This document shows positions 25,912 through 35,499 of a DNA stretch of 64,000 bases, one piece after another; position 1 is the first letter of the stretch, and the number at the start of each line of letters is the position of its first letter. The position numbers were made by a program, and so were the translations under genes. The stretch spans positions 2,181,110-2,245,109 of the forward strand of contig NC_017033.1 in assembly GCF_000242255.2 (NCBI RefSeq), read 5' to 3'. The stretch is from Frateuria aurantia DSM 6220 (lineage in GTDB: Bacteria; Pseudomonadota; Gammaproteobacteria; Xanthomonadales; Rhodanobacteraceae). Under the pieces are notes generated by a model, which was given only the letters and a program-made list of their open reading frames with translations, did no database searches and had not been told where the DNA came from.

Positions 25912-26247
25912 ATGATTTCACCGATTTCCATACTGAATCACCTGAGCCAGCTCACCTCACAGGTGAGTGACACCGCCGCCACCGCGACCGGTATCGCCAC
26001 CCAGGCAGCAGTGGCCAAGACGCCCATGGATTTTGCCAGCGTGCTGAAGGAATCGCTGGAAAAGGTCAATGCCACTCAGGTCCATGCCACTCAGCTCAGC
26101 AATGCCTTCGAGCGCGGTGACCCGTCAGTGGACCTAGGCCAGACCGTGATTGCCGGCCAGAAAGCCAGTCTGGCCTTCAGCGCCACCACCCAGGTGCGCA
26201 ATGATCTGACCGATGCCTACAAGCAGATCATGAACATGTCCATCTGA
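25912..26247 (+). CDS. fliE: MS ring-rod junction protein FliE
   Basis: FliE connects the MS ring to the rod and is the first axial protein exported. The 111-residue protein has DFASVLKESLEKVNATQVHA and the C-terminal block DLGQTVIAGQKASLAFSATT followed by VRNDLTDAYKQIMNMSI, the family signature. It is preceded by a sigma54 promoter and followed by fliF, the normal order. Confidence 0.96.
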   Translation: MISPISILNHLSQLTSQVSDTAATATGIATQAAVAKTPMDFASVLKESLEKVNATQVHATQLSNAFERGDPSVDLGQTVIAGQKASLAFSATTQVRNDLTDAYKQIMNMSI

Positions 26248-26304
26248 CACTCGCCCCGACACACTCACTGTTTCCACCGTCACTGATTCGAGATCGCTTT
26301 ATTC

Positions 26305-28026
26305 ATGGCAGACAACGCCGTCGCCGAAACGCCTCCCAAACCTGCCGCCCGGTTTGACTCCATACGAAGCGTTCTCGCAACGCCGCTGGCACGCCAGCTC
26401 CTGACACTGTTCGGCATCGCCGCGGCCGTGGCCATCGGCCTGTGGGTGGTGATGTGGTCGCGCTCCCCCGAATACGGCCTGCTCTATGGCGGGCTGGAAC
26501 AGCGTGATGCCGCGGCGGTGGTGCAGTCGTTGCAGGCGGCTGGCACGCCTTATCATCTGAGCCCCGATGGCAGCAGCATCATGGTGCCGGCGGCCCAGCT
26601 CGCCCAGGTCAAGCTGAAACTGGCCTCCCAGGGCCTGCCGCAGGCGCACCCCAGCGTGGATCAGAGCGGCAACGACTCCCTGTTCGGCATCAGCGATTTC
26701 GCCGAGCACAATCGCTATCAACATCAGCTGGAAGCCGATCTGGCCTCCACCATCGCCAGCCTGCATGCCGTCCGCTCGGCCCGCGTCCATCTGGCCCTGC
26801 CCAAACCCTCGGCGTTTATCCGCGACAACCATCCGGCCAGTGCGTCCGTGGTGCTGTCACTGTATTCCGGCAATCAACTGGACAATGGTCAGGTCGCCGC
26901 CATCGTGCACCTGGTCGCTTCCAGCGTACCGGAGCTCGATCCTCGCCAGGTATCGGTCGTCAGCAGCGACGGGCAGTTGCTGACCAACAACGATCCGGAA
27001 AGCAGCGCCGCGATCGGTGACGCCCGGCTGCGACTGGCGACCCGCATCGAGAATATCTATGCCCAGCACATCGAAGATATTCTCAGCCCGCTGGTCGGCT
27101 CAGGACACGTCCAGGCCCAGGTCTCGGTAGATGTCGATCTGCGTCGCACCGAGCAGGCCAGCGAAGCCTTTGGCCATGACAAGTCCGCCCTGCGCAGCGA
27201 GCAGGTCAGCAGCTCCAATCGCACCGGCGCCGATGACCAAGGCGGGGTCCCGGGTGCGCTCAGCAACCAGCCGCCGAATGCCACTCCGCAGCCGACCATG
27301 GCGCGACCGGCCAATGGTGCCGGCAACCCGGCCCTGAACCGGGCCAACGCCAATGCGACCGCCAATACCAGCCGCCCCTCTACCGAAAACAGCAACAGTG
27401 CCACCCGCAATTACGAGATCGACCGCACCGTCAGCCACAGTACGGATCCGGCCGGCCAGGTCACCCGCGTCACCGTGGCCGTGGTCGTGGATGAAAAGCA
27501 GTCGGTCGATGCCAAGGGCAAACCCAAGGTGATCAATTACACCCCGGCCGAGCTGGAGCGGATGACCAACCTGGTCAAGAACGCCATCGGCTTCGAGGCC
27601 AATCGCGGCGACAGCGTCAGCGTGGTCGATGCCCGCTTCGATGCGTCCCATGACACTGCCGGCTACGATCGTCCGCCCTTCTGGGAACGTCCCGGCGTGC
27701 TGGACCTTGGCAAGCAGGCGCTTGGCGTGATCCTGGTGCTGGCACTGGGCTTCGGCCTTTTGCGCCCCATGCTGCGCAATGCGATCAAGGGGCCGCAGTC
27801 CGCCGAAGCCCTGGCCGCCTTGCCGGCGGGAGCCCCGGGCACCGCTCTGGCCACGGTGGATGGCGACGCCCTGGACGATGCCCCGCGTGAAGGCAAGGCC
27901 GAACTGGCCAACCAGTCGCGACTGGCTTATGAAGAGAAGATTACTGCCGCCCAGCGCATGGCCGCCGAAAACCCCAAGCAGGCCGCCCAAATCGTAAAGA
28001 ACTGGATTGAAGAAGACGGTGGCTGA
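26305..28026 (+). CDS. fliF: MS-ring protein FliF
   Basis: FliF forms the MS ring in the inner membrane, the base for rod, export gate and C ring. The 573-residue protein has an N-terminal transmembrane helix (LLTLFGIAAAVAIGLWVVMW, about residues 32-51), the ring-building domain (YGLLYGGLEQRDAAAVVQSL; SARVHLALPKPSAFIRD), a low-complexity stretch of Asn/Ala/Pro (about residues 310-370), a second transmembrane helix (ALGVILVLALGFGLL) and a cytoplasmic tail that binds FliG (AAQIVKNWIEEDGG). Confidence 0.97.
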   Translation: MADNAVAETPPKPAARFDSIRSVLATPLARQLLTLFGIAAAVAIGLWVVMWSRSPEYGLLYGGLEQRDAAAVVQSLQAAGTPYHLSPDGSSIMVPAAQLAQVKLKLASQGLPQAHPSVDQSGNDSLFGISDFAEHNRYQHQLEADLASTIASLHAVRSARVHLALPKPSAFIRDNHPASASVVLSLYSGNQLDNGQVAAIVHLVASSVPELDPRQVSVVSSDGQLLTNNDPESSAAIGDARLRLATRIENIYAQHIEDILSPLVGSGHVQAQVSVDVDLRRTEQASEAFGHDKSALRSEQVSSSNRTGADDQGGVPGALSNQPPNATPQPTMARPANGAGNPALNRANANATANTSRPSTENSNSATRNYEIDRTVSHSTDPAGQVTRVTVAVVVDEKQSVDAKGKPKVINYTPAELERMTNLVKNAIGFEANRGDSVSVVDARFDASHDTAGYDRPPFWERPGVLDLGKQALGVILVLALGFGLLRPMLRNAIKGPQSAEALAALPAGAPGTALATVDGDALDDAPREGKAELANQSRLAYEEKITAAQRMAAENPKQAAQIVKNWIEEDGG

Positions 28027-29044
28027 TCCCAAGCGCACAACCCCATCCCCGACTGACGGCACCCAGCGTGCCGCCATTCTGCTGCTGTCGCTGGGCGAGG
28101 AAACCGCCGGCGAAATTCTCAAGCACCTGGACGCACGCGATGTACAGGCCGTCGGCTCGGCCATGGCAACCATGAAGGGCCTGCAACGTGATCAGGTCAT
28201 CACCGTACTGGATCGCTTCGCCAGCGAACTGGGTCAGCATGCTTCGCTGGCCGTGGGCACCGACGAATACATCAAGCGCATGTTGGTCAGTGCGCTCGGC
28301 GAAAACCGGGCCGGTAGCCTGATCGACCGCATCTTGCTGGGCCGCAACAGCAAGGGTCTGGAATCGCTGCGCTGGATGGAAAGCCGCGCGATCGCCGAGC
28401 TGATCGCCCTGGAACATCCGCAGATCATCGCCCTGGTGCTGGCCCATCTCGACACCGCCCAAGCGGCCGAGGTCATCGGCTACCTGCCCCAGCGCACCCG
28501 CGGCGACGTGGTGATGCGCATCGCCACCCTGGACGGCGTCCAGCCGCATGCCCTGCATGAGCTGGACGAGGTCATGGAGCGCCAGTTCTCGGGCAATGCC
28601 AAGAAACTGAAGTCGTCGTATCTGGGCGGCCTTAAGTCCGCCGCCGACCTGCTCAACGCGATGGAGACCTCGCGCGAGGTGGAACTGATGAAGTCCATCC
28701 GCGAAGCGGACCCGGCCCTGGGTGAGCGCATCGAGGAATACATGTTCGTGTTCGAGGACCTGGCCGAGCTGGATGATCGCGGCATGCAGGAATTGATGCG
28801 CGAAGTGCCCTCGGCCCGGCTCGTGGTGGCGCTGAAAGGCGCCGCACCGGCCATTCGCGACAAGTTTTTCTCCAACATGTCCCGCCGTGCGGCCGACATG
28901 TTGCGCGAGGATCTGGAGGTGAAGGGCCCGGTGCGTCTCAGCGAGGTCGATGCCGCCCAGAAGGAAATCCTGGTCATCGCCAAGCGCCTGATCGACGAAG
29001 GCAAGATCGCGCTCAAGGATGGCGGCGATGACTTCGTCGGATGA
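28019..29044 (+). CDS. fliG: Motor switch protein FliG
   Basis: FliG is the rotor subunit that interacts with the stator. The 341-residue protein starts at GTG 28019, overlapping the fliF stop; a TTG 12 bases earlier is an alternative. The N-terminal domain has RAAILLLSLGEETAGEILKH. The middle domain has EHPQIIALVLAHLDTAQAAE. The C-terminal torque domain has MFVFEDLAELDDRGMQELMR with the charged residues expected at the stator interface. Confidence 0.97.
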   Translation: MADPKRTTPSPTDGTQRAAILLLSLGEETAGEILKHLDARDVQAVGSAMATMKGLQRDQVITVLDRFASELGQHASLAVGTDEYIKRMLVSALGENRAGSLIDRILLGRNSKGLESLRWMESRAIAELIALEHPQIIALVLAHLDTAQAAEVIGYLPQRTRGDVVMRIATLDGVQPHALHELDEVMERQFSGNAKKLKSSYLGGLKSAADLLNAMETSREVELMKSIREADPALGERIEEYMFVFEDLAELDDRGMQELMREVPSARLVVALKGAAPAIRDKFFSNMSRRAADMLREDLEVKGPVRLSEVDAAQKEILVIAKRLIDEGKIALKDGGDDFVG

Positions 29045-29715
29045 ATAGCGGCCGCCCTCCCACCACGCTGGCCGAGGTCATGCAGCACCGTACCGGCACG
29101 GATGCGCAGCGCTGGACCGGCCCCGATTTTTTCGAGTCCGCCACCCCGGACCGGAAAGAGCCTGCTGCTCCGCCTCCGCCACCGCCCGGTCCCACCGTGG
29201 CCGAGCTGGAAGCCATCGAGGCCCAGGCCCGCGATGCCGGCTACCAGGCCGGCCTGGATCAGGGCCGGCAGGCCGCCGCCGAGGAACTGGCCGAACAACG
29301 CCGTCAGCTCGAGAAGGTTTTCTCGGCGCTGGCCCGTCCGCTGGACAGTCTGGACCAGCAGGTCGAGACTGAACTCGCCGAGCTGGCCCTGCATATTGCC
29401 CGCCAGGTGGTCTATCGCAGCATCGAGCTGAATCCGGAACACATCACTGAAACCGTGAAGACGGCGCTGGCCTCCTTGCCGCTGGCCAGCCGCCACATCA
29501 AGGTGCGCCTGCAGCCGGACGATGCCGCGCTGTTGAACGCCGCCCCGGACGCCGCGGATGACCGTGGCTGGCAGGTCATTGCCGACCCCGCCCTGCAGCG
29601 TGGCGATGTGCTGGTCGATGCCGAGATGTCGCATCTGGATGCCCGGGTGGAAACCCGGCTGAGCCGTCTCGCCGAAACCGTGCTGGCCGGAGCGGCCCCG
29701 ACTGCCCATGGATGA
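29041..29715 (+). CDS. fliH: Flagellar export ATPase regulator FliH
   Basis: FliH dimers bind the ATPase FliI and dock it to the C ring. The 224-residue protein has a Pro-rich N-terminus, a coiled-coil middle with Gly/Ala-xxx repeats ([20 protein letters not shown]) and a conserved C-terminal domain with [20 protein letters not shown]. The start overlaps the fliG stop and the end overlaps fliI by 8 bases. Confidence 0.93.
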   Translation: MNSGRPPTTLAEVMQHRTGTDAQRWTGPDFFESATPDRKEPAAPPPPPPGPTVAELEAIEAQARDAGYQAGLDQGRQAAAEELAEQRRQLEKVFSALARPLDSLDQQVETELAELALHIARQVVYRSIELNPEHITETVKTALASLPLASRHIKVRLQPDDAALLNAAPDAADDRGWQVIADPALQRGDVLVDAEMSHLDARVETRLSRLAETVLAGAAPTAHG

Positions 29716-31078
29716 CGAAAGCTTCCGGCAGTGGAACCAGGCCAGACAGGCTCGCTGGCGTCAGAGCCTGCTGGCCAGCCGAGTCCAGGTCGATCACGCC
29801 TTGCCGCCTCAGGCCGAGGGCCGACTGCGACGGGTGGTCGGCCTGGCCCTGGAAGCCGAAGGCTGCGAAGCTCCCATCGGCGCGCGGTGCATGGTTGATG
29901 GCAGTGAAGGCAGCGTCGAAACCGAAGTCGTCGGCTTCAACAATGGCCGCCTGTTTCTGATGCCGACCGATACCATGCATGGGGTGCTGCCCAATGCCCG
30001 CGTCCGACCCTTCACCACGCGTGCCGGCTCGCCGGTGGGCGATCGCCTGATCGGCCGCGTCATCGATGCCAATGGCGACCCGCTGGATGACCAAGGCCCC
30101 TTGCTGACCACCGAGCGCGCCAGTTCGCGCCGGGCGCCGATCAATCCGATGCAGCGCCAGCCGATCACGGCGCCACTGGATGTGGGCGTACGTTCGATCA
30201 ATGCTCTGCTTTCGGTCGGTCGCGGCCAGCGCATGGGTCTGTTCGCCGGTTCCGGTGTCGGCAAATCCACCCTGCTGGGGATGATGACCCGCTACACTTC
30301 GGCCGACATCGTCGTGGTCGGCCTGATCGGCGAGCGCGGCCGCGAGGTCAAGGAATTCGTCGACTACACCCTGGGCACCGAAGGGCGCGAACGGGCGGTG
30401 ATCGTCGCCGCCCCCGCCGATGCCCCGCCCCTGAACCGCCTGCGCGGTGCCCGCCTGGCGACCACCATCGCCGAGCATTTCAGAGACAAGGGCAAGCATG
30501 TCCTGCTGCTGATGGACTCGCTGACCCGCTATGCCCAGGCCCAGCGCGAGATCGCCCTCGCCATCGGCGAACCGCCCGCCACCCGCGGTTATCCGCCTTC
30601 GGTGTTCGCGATGCTGCCCGCCCTGGTCGAGCGCGCCGGCAACGGCCTCGAAGGTCAGGGCTCGATCACCGCCTTCTATACCGTACTGACCGAAGGCGAC
30701 GACTACCGCGGCGATCCGGTCGCCGATGCCGCCCGCGCCATCCTGGACGGTCATATCGTGCTGTCCCGCGATCTGGCCGAGGCCGGGCATTATCCGGCCA
30801 TCGATATCGAAGCCTCGATCAGCCGCGTCATGCCGCAGATCGTCGATGCCGGACAGATGGCTCTGGCACGACGGTTCCGTCAGATTTACGCCAGTTATCA
30901 GCAGCAACGCGATCTGATCGCAGTCGGCGCCTACCAGAAAGGCAGTGACCCGCGCACCGACGAGGCCATCGCCTTGTGGCCGCGACTGGTCACCTTTCTG
31001 CAGCAGGACACCGAGCAGCCGGTGCATCTCGACGAGGCCAGAAACAGCCTGCAAACCCTGCTGGCCGGTCTGGGATGA
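29708..31078 (+). CDS. fliI: Flagellum-specific export ATPase FliI
   Basis: FliI is the F1-beta-like ATPase that helps unload chaperones and supply substrates to the export gate. The 456-residue protein has the P-loop [17 protein letters not shown] (near residue 178), the hinge [13 protein letters not shown], and the Walker B region [20 protein letters not shown]. The type III ATPase motif [20 protein letters not shown] is present. Confidence 0.98.
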   Translation: MDDESFRQWNQARQARWRQSLLASRVQVDHALPPQAEGRLRRVVGLALEAEGCEAPIGARCMVDGSEGSVETEVVGFNNGRLFLMPTDTMHGVLPNARVRPFTTRAGSPVGDRLIGRVIDANGDPLDDQGPLLTTERASSRRAPINPMQRQPITAPLDVGVRSINALLSVGRGQRMGLFAGSGVGKSTLLGMMTRYTSADIVVVGLIGERGREVKEFVDYTLGTEGRERAVIVAAPADAPPLNRLRGARLATTIAEHFRDKGKHVLLLMDSLTRYAQAQREIALAIGEPPATRGYPPSVFAMLPALVERAGNGLEGQGSITAFYTVLTEGDDYRGDPVADAARAILDGHIVLSRDLAEAGHYPAIDIEASISRVMPQIVDAGQMALARRFRQIYASYQQQRDLIAVGAYQKGSDPRTDEAIALWPRLVTFLQQDTEQPVHLDEARNSLQTLLAGLG

Positions 31079-31521
31079 GTCGCCGCAGCGAGCGTATTCT
31101 GAAGCTGGTCGAATTGGCGCAACGCCGCGCCGATCTGGCGGCAAGGCGTCTGGGCGAACACCAGCAGCGCCAGCGGCAGGCCGGCACCGTCCGGGAGGAG
31201 CTGGCGAACTTCCGCTCGCTCTACGGCGAACAGCGCAGCCGCCCCGGACAGGTCATGACCGCAGGCGCGCTGTGGAACAGCCACCAGTTCCTGGGCCGCA
31301 TCGATGACGCACTCGGCCAACAGCAACAGGATCTGGAGCGCCAGGCGCGCCAGGCGGAGCAGCTGCGACAACAATGGCTGGCTGCCCGTCAGCGCGCCGA
31401 TGCCCTCAAGCTGGTCGCCAGCCAGCTTGAAAAGGCCGATACCCAGCGCCAGCTGAATTCGGAGCAGCAGCTGGCCGACGAAATGAGCTCGCTGCGCTTC
31501 GGGCGCCCATCGCATGACTGA
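31075..31521 (+). CDS. fliJ: Flagellar export chaperone FliJ
   Basis: FliJ is the stalk-like coiled-coil partner of FliI and FlhA. The 148-residue protein starts at the ATG overlapping the fliI stop. It is almost entirely charged, heptad-rich helix ([40 protein letters not shown]). The upstream extension of this frame overlaps fliI and is not used. Confidence 0.92.
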   Translation: MSRRSERILKLVELAQRRADLAARRLGEHQQRQRQAGTVREELANFRSLYGEQRSRPGQVMTAGALWNSHQFLGRIDDALGQQQQDLERQARQAEQLRQQWLAARQRADALKLVASQLEKADTQRQLNSEQQLADEMSSLRFGRPSHD

Positions 31522-31536
31522 ACGCAGCCCTTCGAC

Positions 31537-31551
31537 TGGCATGGTTCATGC
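31537..31551 (+). promoter_or_regulatory. Sigma54 promoter of fliK
   Basis: TGGCATGGTTCATGC, followed by TTGC, matches the other flagellar sigma54 sites. It lies 59 bases before the fliK start and 15 bases after fliJ, so fliK can be transcribed on its own. Confidence 0.82.
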
Positions 31552-31610
31552 TTGCGATTCCTGTAGTCAGGCTGTGCCCTGGACGCCCTTTCTGCTGCCC
31601 GGAAACCCGC

Positions 31611-32987
31611 ATGACCGTCATTGCAACCAGCTTGAGCTACACCAGCCTCGCCAACGGTTCAAGCCATGGCGGAGGGAGCAACAGCGCAACCGGCTTCGGC
31701 GCCCTGCTCAAACAGATGCAGCCGCCAGCCTCGGCATCAGGCACTGCGCAAGACACGCCATCGGCGCAGAACGGATCATCGAACGCCGCCACGGCCAGCA
31801 ACGCATCCACCCAGACATCGAACGCCAGCCCGTCGCAAACGGCAGCCTCCAGCGCGAAACACCTTCCCGCCCACTCAGGCAGGCACTCGCTGGAGCAAGC
31901 CCGCAACCTGTCCGCCGCCTCCAGCAGCCCGGACGCGACGAGCAAGGATTCAAGCCCTCCGAGTACGCCTCAGGCTTCCGCGTCTGCCGATGCCGGAACG
32001 GTGTCCCGCGCAGAAGCCGACACGCCCTCGAAACAGGACGCCACAACGACCGCCAGCCCCGATGCCAGCGCCCTTGCCGTGCTGATGCAGTGGTCCGGGC
32101 CGTCCGGGAATACTGCATCACCGACAGCTGGTACCACCGACTCCGCTGATCAGACCCAGGTGGCCGTCACTGCCAGCGGCAAGAGCAGCCTGCCCGCATT
32201 AGGCACCATGCAGGACTTGCCGACCTCCGCCCAGGACAGCAGCGGTACTGGATCTGGCGATACCGGCCATCTTGCCAGCACACTGCAAACATCGACCACC
32301 ATCCCGGCCGTTGACCAGGGCCAGATCGCCCCTCATACCTCGCAGGCCTCCCAGGCCATGACCGCCGACACGCAAGCCGCCACCACGGACTTCGCGGCAC
32401 GACTGGCCGCCAGCCCTCAGGAGGACGGCAAAAGCGCATCCGGCATGGATGCAAGCCTGGCTTCGATACAGGCAGCCACCCAGGTGACCAGCCAGGGTGG
32501 CGCGGGAACCTCGCCCGCCGCTCCCGTCGCCACGACCTCGGCCGCAAGCACCGTGACAGTCCAGATGGACAGTCCGGCCTTCGCTTCCCAGCTGAGCCAG
32601 CATATCGGCGCGCTGGTGAAGCAGGACCTGCAACAGGCTCGCATCCAGGTCAGCCCTCAGGGCATGGGACCGATCGACATCAAACTGCAAGTCAGCAACG
32701 GGGTGGTGGACGTGAATTTCGCGGTCCAGCATCCTGCCACGGTTCATGCCATCCAGCAGACGTTGCCGCAGCTGGACAGTCTGATGAGCGCTCAGGGCCT
32801 GCAACTGGGTCAGGCCCAGGTCGGGCAGCAGTCTGCAGGGCAGACCTACGGTCAGGATGCCTCGGACCAGCCGTCGAACGACCGCTCCCCCGGGACAATG
32901 GCGGTGGATGCCGGCACGGCGGAAGCATCGACGCCGGTCATGCTGATCCAGCGGACCGGTCGAAGCCTGATCGACCACTTCGTCTGA
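31611..32987 (+). CDS. fliK: Hook-length control protein FliK
   Basis: FliK is the secreted ruler that measures the hook and triggers the switch in FlhB. The start at 31611 follows GGAA; an ATG at 31548 overlaps the sigma54 site and is unlikely. The 458-residue protein is mostly disordered Ser/Thr/Ala/Gln-rich sequence with a conserved C-terminal domain (about residues 315-410): LSQHIGALVKQDLQQARIQV, SPQGMGPIDIKLQVSNG and LDSLMSAQGLQL. This layout is typical. Confidence 0.92.
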   Translation: MTVIATSLSYTSLANGSSHGGGSNSATGFGALLKQMQPPASASGTAQDTPSAQNGSSNAATASNASTQTSNASPSQTAASSAKHLPAHSGRHSLEQARNLSAASSSPDATSKDSSPPSTPQASASADAGTVSRAEADTPSKQDATTTASPDASALAVLMQWSGPSGNTASPTAGTTDSADQTQVAVTASGKSSLPALGTMQDLPTSAQDSSGTGSGDTGHLASTLQTSTTIPAVDQGQIAPHTSQASQAMTADTQAATTDFAARLAASPQEDGKSASGMDASLASIQAATQVTSQGGAGTSPAAPVATTSAASTVTVQMDSPAFASQLSQHIGALVKQDLQQARIQVSPQGMGPIDIKLQVSNGVVDVNFAVQHPATVHAIQQTLPQLDSLMSAQGLQLGQAQVGQQSAGQTYGQDASDQPSNDRSPGTMAVDAGTAEASTPVMLIQRTGRSLIDHFV

Positions 32988-32998
32988 GACGGCAATTC

Positions 32999-33018
32999 CT
33001 CGTCAATAAAATGACGAG
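32999..33018 (+). other. Hairpin after fliK
   Basis: CTCGTCA, an ATAAAA loop and TGACGAG form a perfect 7-bp stem 12 bases after the fliK stop. There is no T tract after it, so a terminator role is doubtful. It may mark the end of the fliK transcript. Confidence 0.35.
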
Positions 33019-33095
33019 ACCGGAGGTGGCGCCAAGCCGTCGACGCCATGTCGCCAACCGCCGTAAGGAATAGCGCCCGGATCGAACGCCAGGGC

Positions 33096-33110
33096 TGGCA
33101 TGGCATTTGC
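33096..33110 (+). promoter_or_regulatory. Sigma54 promoter of the fliL operon
   Basis: TGGCATGGCATTTGC, followed by TTGA, has correct spacing and lies 49 bases before fliL. It should drive fliLMNOPQR and the genes after it. Confidence 0.84.
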
Positions 33111-33159
33111 TTGATGACTGGGGTCACCCCGCTGTTCGCGCCGCCTACCCAGGATCATC

Positions 33160-33657
33160 ATGTCAGCTCCGGAACCCTCCGTCGCACCGCCCGTCGCCAA
33201 ATCCAAGATCTCGCTGCTCAATATCATTCTGGTGATTCTGATGGTGGTGATTCTGGCCATGCTGGGCCTGGTCTACCGTGCGCTGCAGAACAACAATCAT
33301 GCCCGACCTGCCGTTGCGCAGCAGGCCGCGCCCGCCGCCGACCCGGCCTATCTGCCACTGGACCCTCCGTTTATCGTGAACTTCCAGGAGCAGGACGGTC
33401 TGCACCTGCTGCAGGTCGGCATCAGCCTGATGTCCCATGACGCGGCCACCATCGCCGCGGCCAAGAGCGCCAATACGGTGATCCGCAACGACTTGCTGCT
33501 GATGCTCAGTGACCAGGATTTCAATACCCTCAGTGGCGCGCAGGGCAAGCTGCAATTGCAGCAGCACGCCCTGGACGTGGTGCGCAAGGCAGTGCCCGCC
33601 GCCGCCGGGCACAAGGGCATCGAAGCGGTGTACTTCACCAGCTTCGTGATGCAGTAA
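33160..33657 (+). CDS. fliL: Flagellar basal body-associated protein FliL
   Basis: FliL is an inner-membrane protein that surrounds stator units and supports torque. The 165-residue protein has a cytoplasmic start, one transmembrane helix (ILVILMVVILAMLGLVY, about residues 23-41) and a periplasmic domain with YLPLDPPFIVNFQ and LLMLSDQDFNTLSGAQGKLQ. The C-terminus EAVYFTSFVMQ matches the family ending. Confidence 0.95.
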   Translation: MSAPEPSVAPPVAKSKISLLNIILVILMVVILAMLGLVYRALQNNNHARPAVAQQAAPAADPAYLPLDPPFIVNFQEQDGLHLLQVGISLMSHDAATIAAAKSANTVIRNDLLLMLSDQDFNTLSGAQGKLQLQQHALDVVRKAVPAAAGHKGIEAVYFTSFVMQ

Positions 33658-33692
33658 TTCCTACCAGTCATTGATCGGTCACCCAAGCACCC

Positions 33693-34688
33693 ATGGATAT
33701 CCTGTCCCAAGACGAAATTGACGCCCTGCTGGATGGCGTCGACAAAGGCCAGGTCGACACGGCCCCGCCCGAGCCGCCACCGCCCGGCGTCGCCCAGTCC
33801 TATGACTTCACCCAGCAGGATCGCATCGTGCGCGGGCGCCTGCCCACGCTGGAAATGATCAACGACCGCTTTGCCCGCTATTTCCGCTCAGGCATGTTCA
33901 ACGTGCTGCGCAAGACCAGCGAGGTCTCGGTGCTGGGCGTCAAGATGGTGAAATTCGCCGAGTATGTGCACGGCCTGGCCGTGCCGACCAATATCAATCT
34001 GATCAAGGCCAAGCCCTTGCGCGGGACGGCTCTGATCGTGGCCGAACCGCGGCTGATCTTCAGCATCATCGACAATTTCTTCGGGGGTGACGGTCGTTAC
34101 CATGCCCGCATCGAGGGCCGTGACTTCACGCCGACCGAGAACCGGGTGATCCAGATCGTGCTGGCCGAGGCCTTCACCGCCCTGACCAAGGCCTGGGAAC
34201 CGGTGATGAAAATGGACTTCGAGTTTCTCAACTCCGAAGTCAATCCGCAGTTCGCGCAGATCGTCAGTCCGACCGAAACGGTGGTCGTCTGCCGCTTCCA
34301 TGTCGAAGTCGACGGCGGCGGCGGCGAACTGCATCTGACCATGCCCTATGCCATGATCGAGCCGATCCGCGTCTTGCTGGACGCCGGCGTGCAAAGCGAC
34401 CGTGCCGATCAGGATGAACGCTGGATCCGCAGTCTGCGCAGCGAGGTGCTGGATGCCGAAGTGCATCTCAGCGGCCTGCTGACCGAGGTCCAGCTGACCC
34501 TGCGCGAATTCATGCATTTGCGCCCTGGCGACATTCTGCCGATCACTTCGGCCGAACACACCACCGTCTTCGTCGAAGACATTCCGGTGTTCAGCGCCCG
34601 CTACGGCCAGGCCCATGGCCAGGCCGCCCTGAATATTGAAACCCGCTTCAAAGCAATCGCCGACTATGATGACGGCGAGCTGCCTTGA
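33693..34688 (+). CDS. fliM: Motor switch protein FliM
   Basis: FliM is the C-ring protein that binds phospho-CheY. The 331-residue protein begins MDILSQDEIDALLDGVDKG, the conserved CheY-binding peptide. The middle domain includes NDRFARYFRSGMFNVLRKTS and LRGTALIVAEPRLIFSIIDN with the FFGG motif. The C-terminal SpoA domain contains LRPGDILPI. Confidence 0.98.
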   Translation: MDILSQDEIDALLDGVDKGQVDTAPPEPPPPGVAQSYDFTQQDRIVRGRLPTLEMINDRFARYFRSGMFNVLRKTSEVSVLGVKMVKFAEYVHGLAVPTNINLIKAKPLRGTALIVAEPRLIFSIIDNFFGGDGRYHARIEGRDFTPTENRVIQIVLAEAFTALTKAWEPVMKMDFEFLNSEVNPQFAQIVSPTETVVVCRFHVEVDGGGGELHLTMPYAMIEPIRVLLDAGVQSDRADQDERWIRSLRSEVLDAEVHLSGLLTEVQLTLREFMHLRPGDILPITSAEHTTVFVEDIPVFSARYGQAHGQAALNIETRFKAIADYDDGELP

Positions 34689-34711
34689 GGCCCCAGGCAG
34701 ACCACTGAACC

Positions 34712-35071
34712 ATGAGCGACACCAATCCCCCCGCCCCCGAAAACGGCTTCACCCCGGCCGCCCCCAAGGCTGTCGATGCCCAGTCGCAACTGATGGACGA
34801 GGTCAGCGGCGAAGTCAATCTGGATGTGATCCTGGACGTGCCGGTCACCATTTCGATGGAAGTCGGCCAGACCAAGATCAGCATCCGCAATCTGCTGCAG
34901 CTCAACCAGGGCTCGGTGGTCGAACTGGACCGCACGGCCGGCGAGCCGCTGGATGTGCGGGTCAACGGCACCCTGGTGGCCCACGGTGAAGTCGTGGTCA
35001 TCAACGAAAAATTCGGCATCCGTCTGACCGACGTGGTCAGCCCGGCCGAACGGGTCAAGAAACTGCGATGA
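34712..35071 (+). CDS. fliN: Motor switch protein FliN
   Basis: FliN forms the bottom of the C ring and docks FliH. The 119-residue protein has a short Pro/Ala-rich start and a SpoA domain: NLDVILDVPVTISMEVGQTK, LLQLNQGSVVELDRTAGEPL and GEVVVINEKFGIRLTDVVSP. It ends overlapping fliO. Confidence 0.98.
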   Translation: MSDTNPPAPENGFTPAAPKAVDAQSQLMDEVSGEVNLDVILDVPVTISMEVGQTKISIRNLLQLNQGSVVELDRTAGEPLDVRVNGTLVAHGEVVVINEKFGIRLTDVVSPAERVKKLR

Positions 35072-35499
35072 TGGCGCTGGCCTGGCCGCCTTCGCCTGCC
35101 GTCGCGCACTCGGTGGCGGCGCCGGCTCTCGCGCCGCTGTCAGGCACAGCCCTGGGCGCTGACGTGCTGCGGATGGCCGCCAGTCTGGCGGCCGTGGTCG
35201 CCCTGATCCTGTTGCTGGGCTGGCTGACCCGGCGCCTGCAGCAGGCCAGTGCCTTGCGCGCCGGTGGTCCCGCGCGCCGCTTGCGGCAACTGGAAACACT
35301 GAACATCGGGCTGAAAGAACGCGTGGTGCTGGTACGTGTCGATCATCAGGACATCCTGCTGGGCTCGTCCCCGCAAGGATTGCGGACCCTGCATGTGCTG
35401 CCGGCGGTGGATCCGGCCGCCGAGCCGCCGCCCCCGGCGCCGACGCCGGCCCCGGGCGGATTTGATGCCGTGTTGAAACGCTGGATGCGACCGCGATGA
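35068..35499 (+). CDS. fliO: Flagellar export gate assembly protein FliO
   Basis: FliO helps assemble the FliP ring. The 143-residue protein has one membrane helix (MAASLAAVVALILLLGWLTR, about residues 36-55) and a small cytoplasmic domain with LETLNIGLKERVVLVRVDHQ and LLGSSPQGLRTLHVLP. It ends in a Pro-rich tail. It overlaps fliN and fliP by four bases each. Confidence 0.92.
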   Translation: MMALAWPPSPAVAHSVAAPALAPLSGTALGADVLRMAASLAAVVALILLLGWLTRRLQQASALRAGGPARRLRQLETLNIGLKERVVLVRVDHQDILLGSSPQGLRTLHVLPAVDPAAEPPPPAPTPAPGGFDAVLKRWMRPR

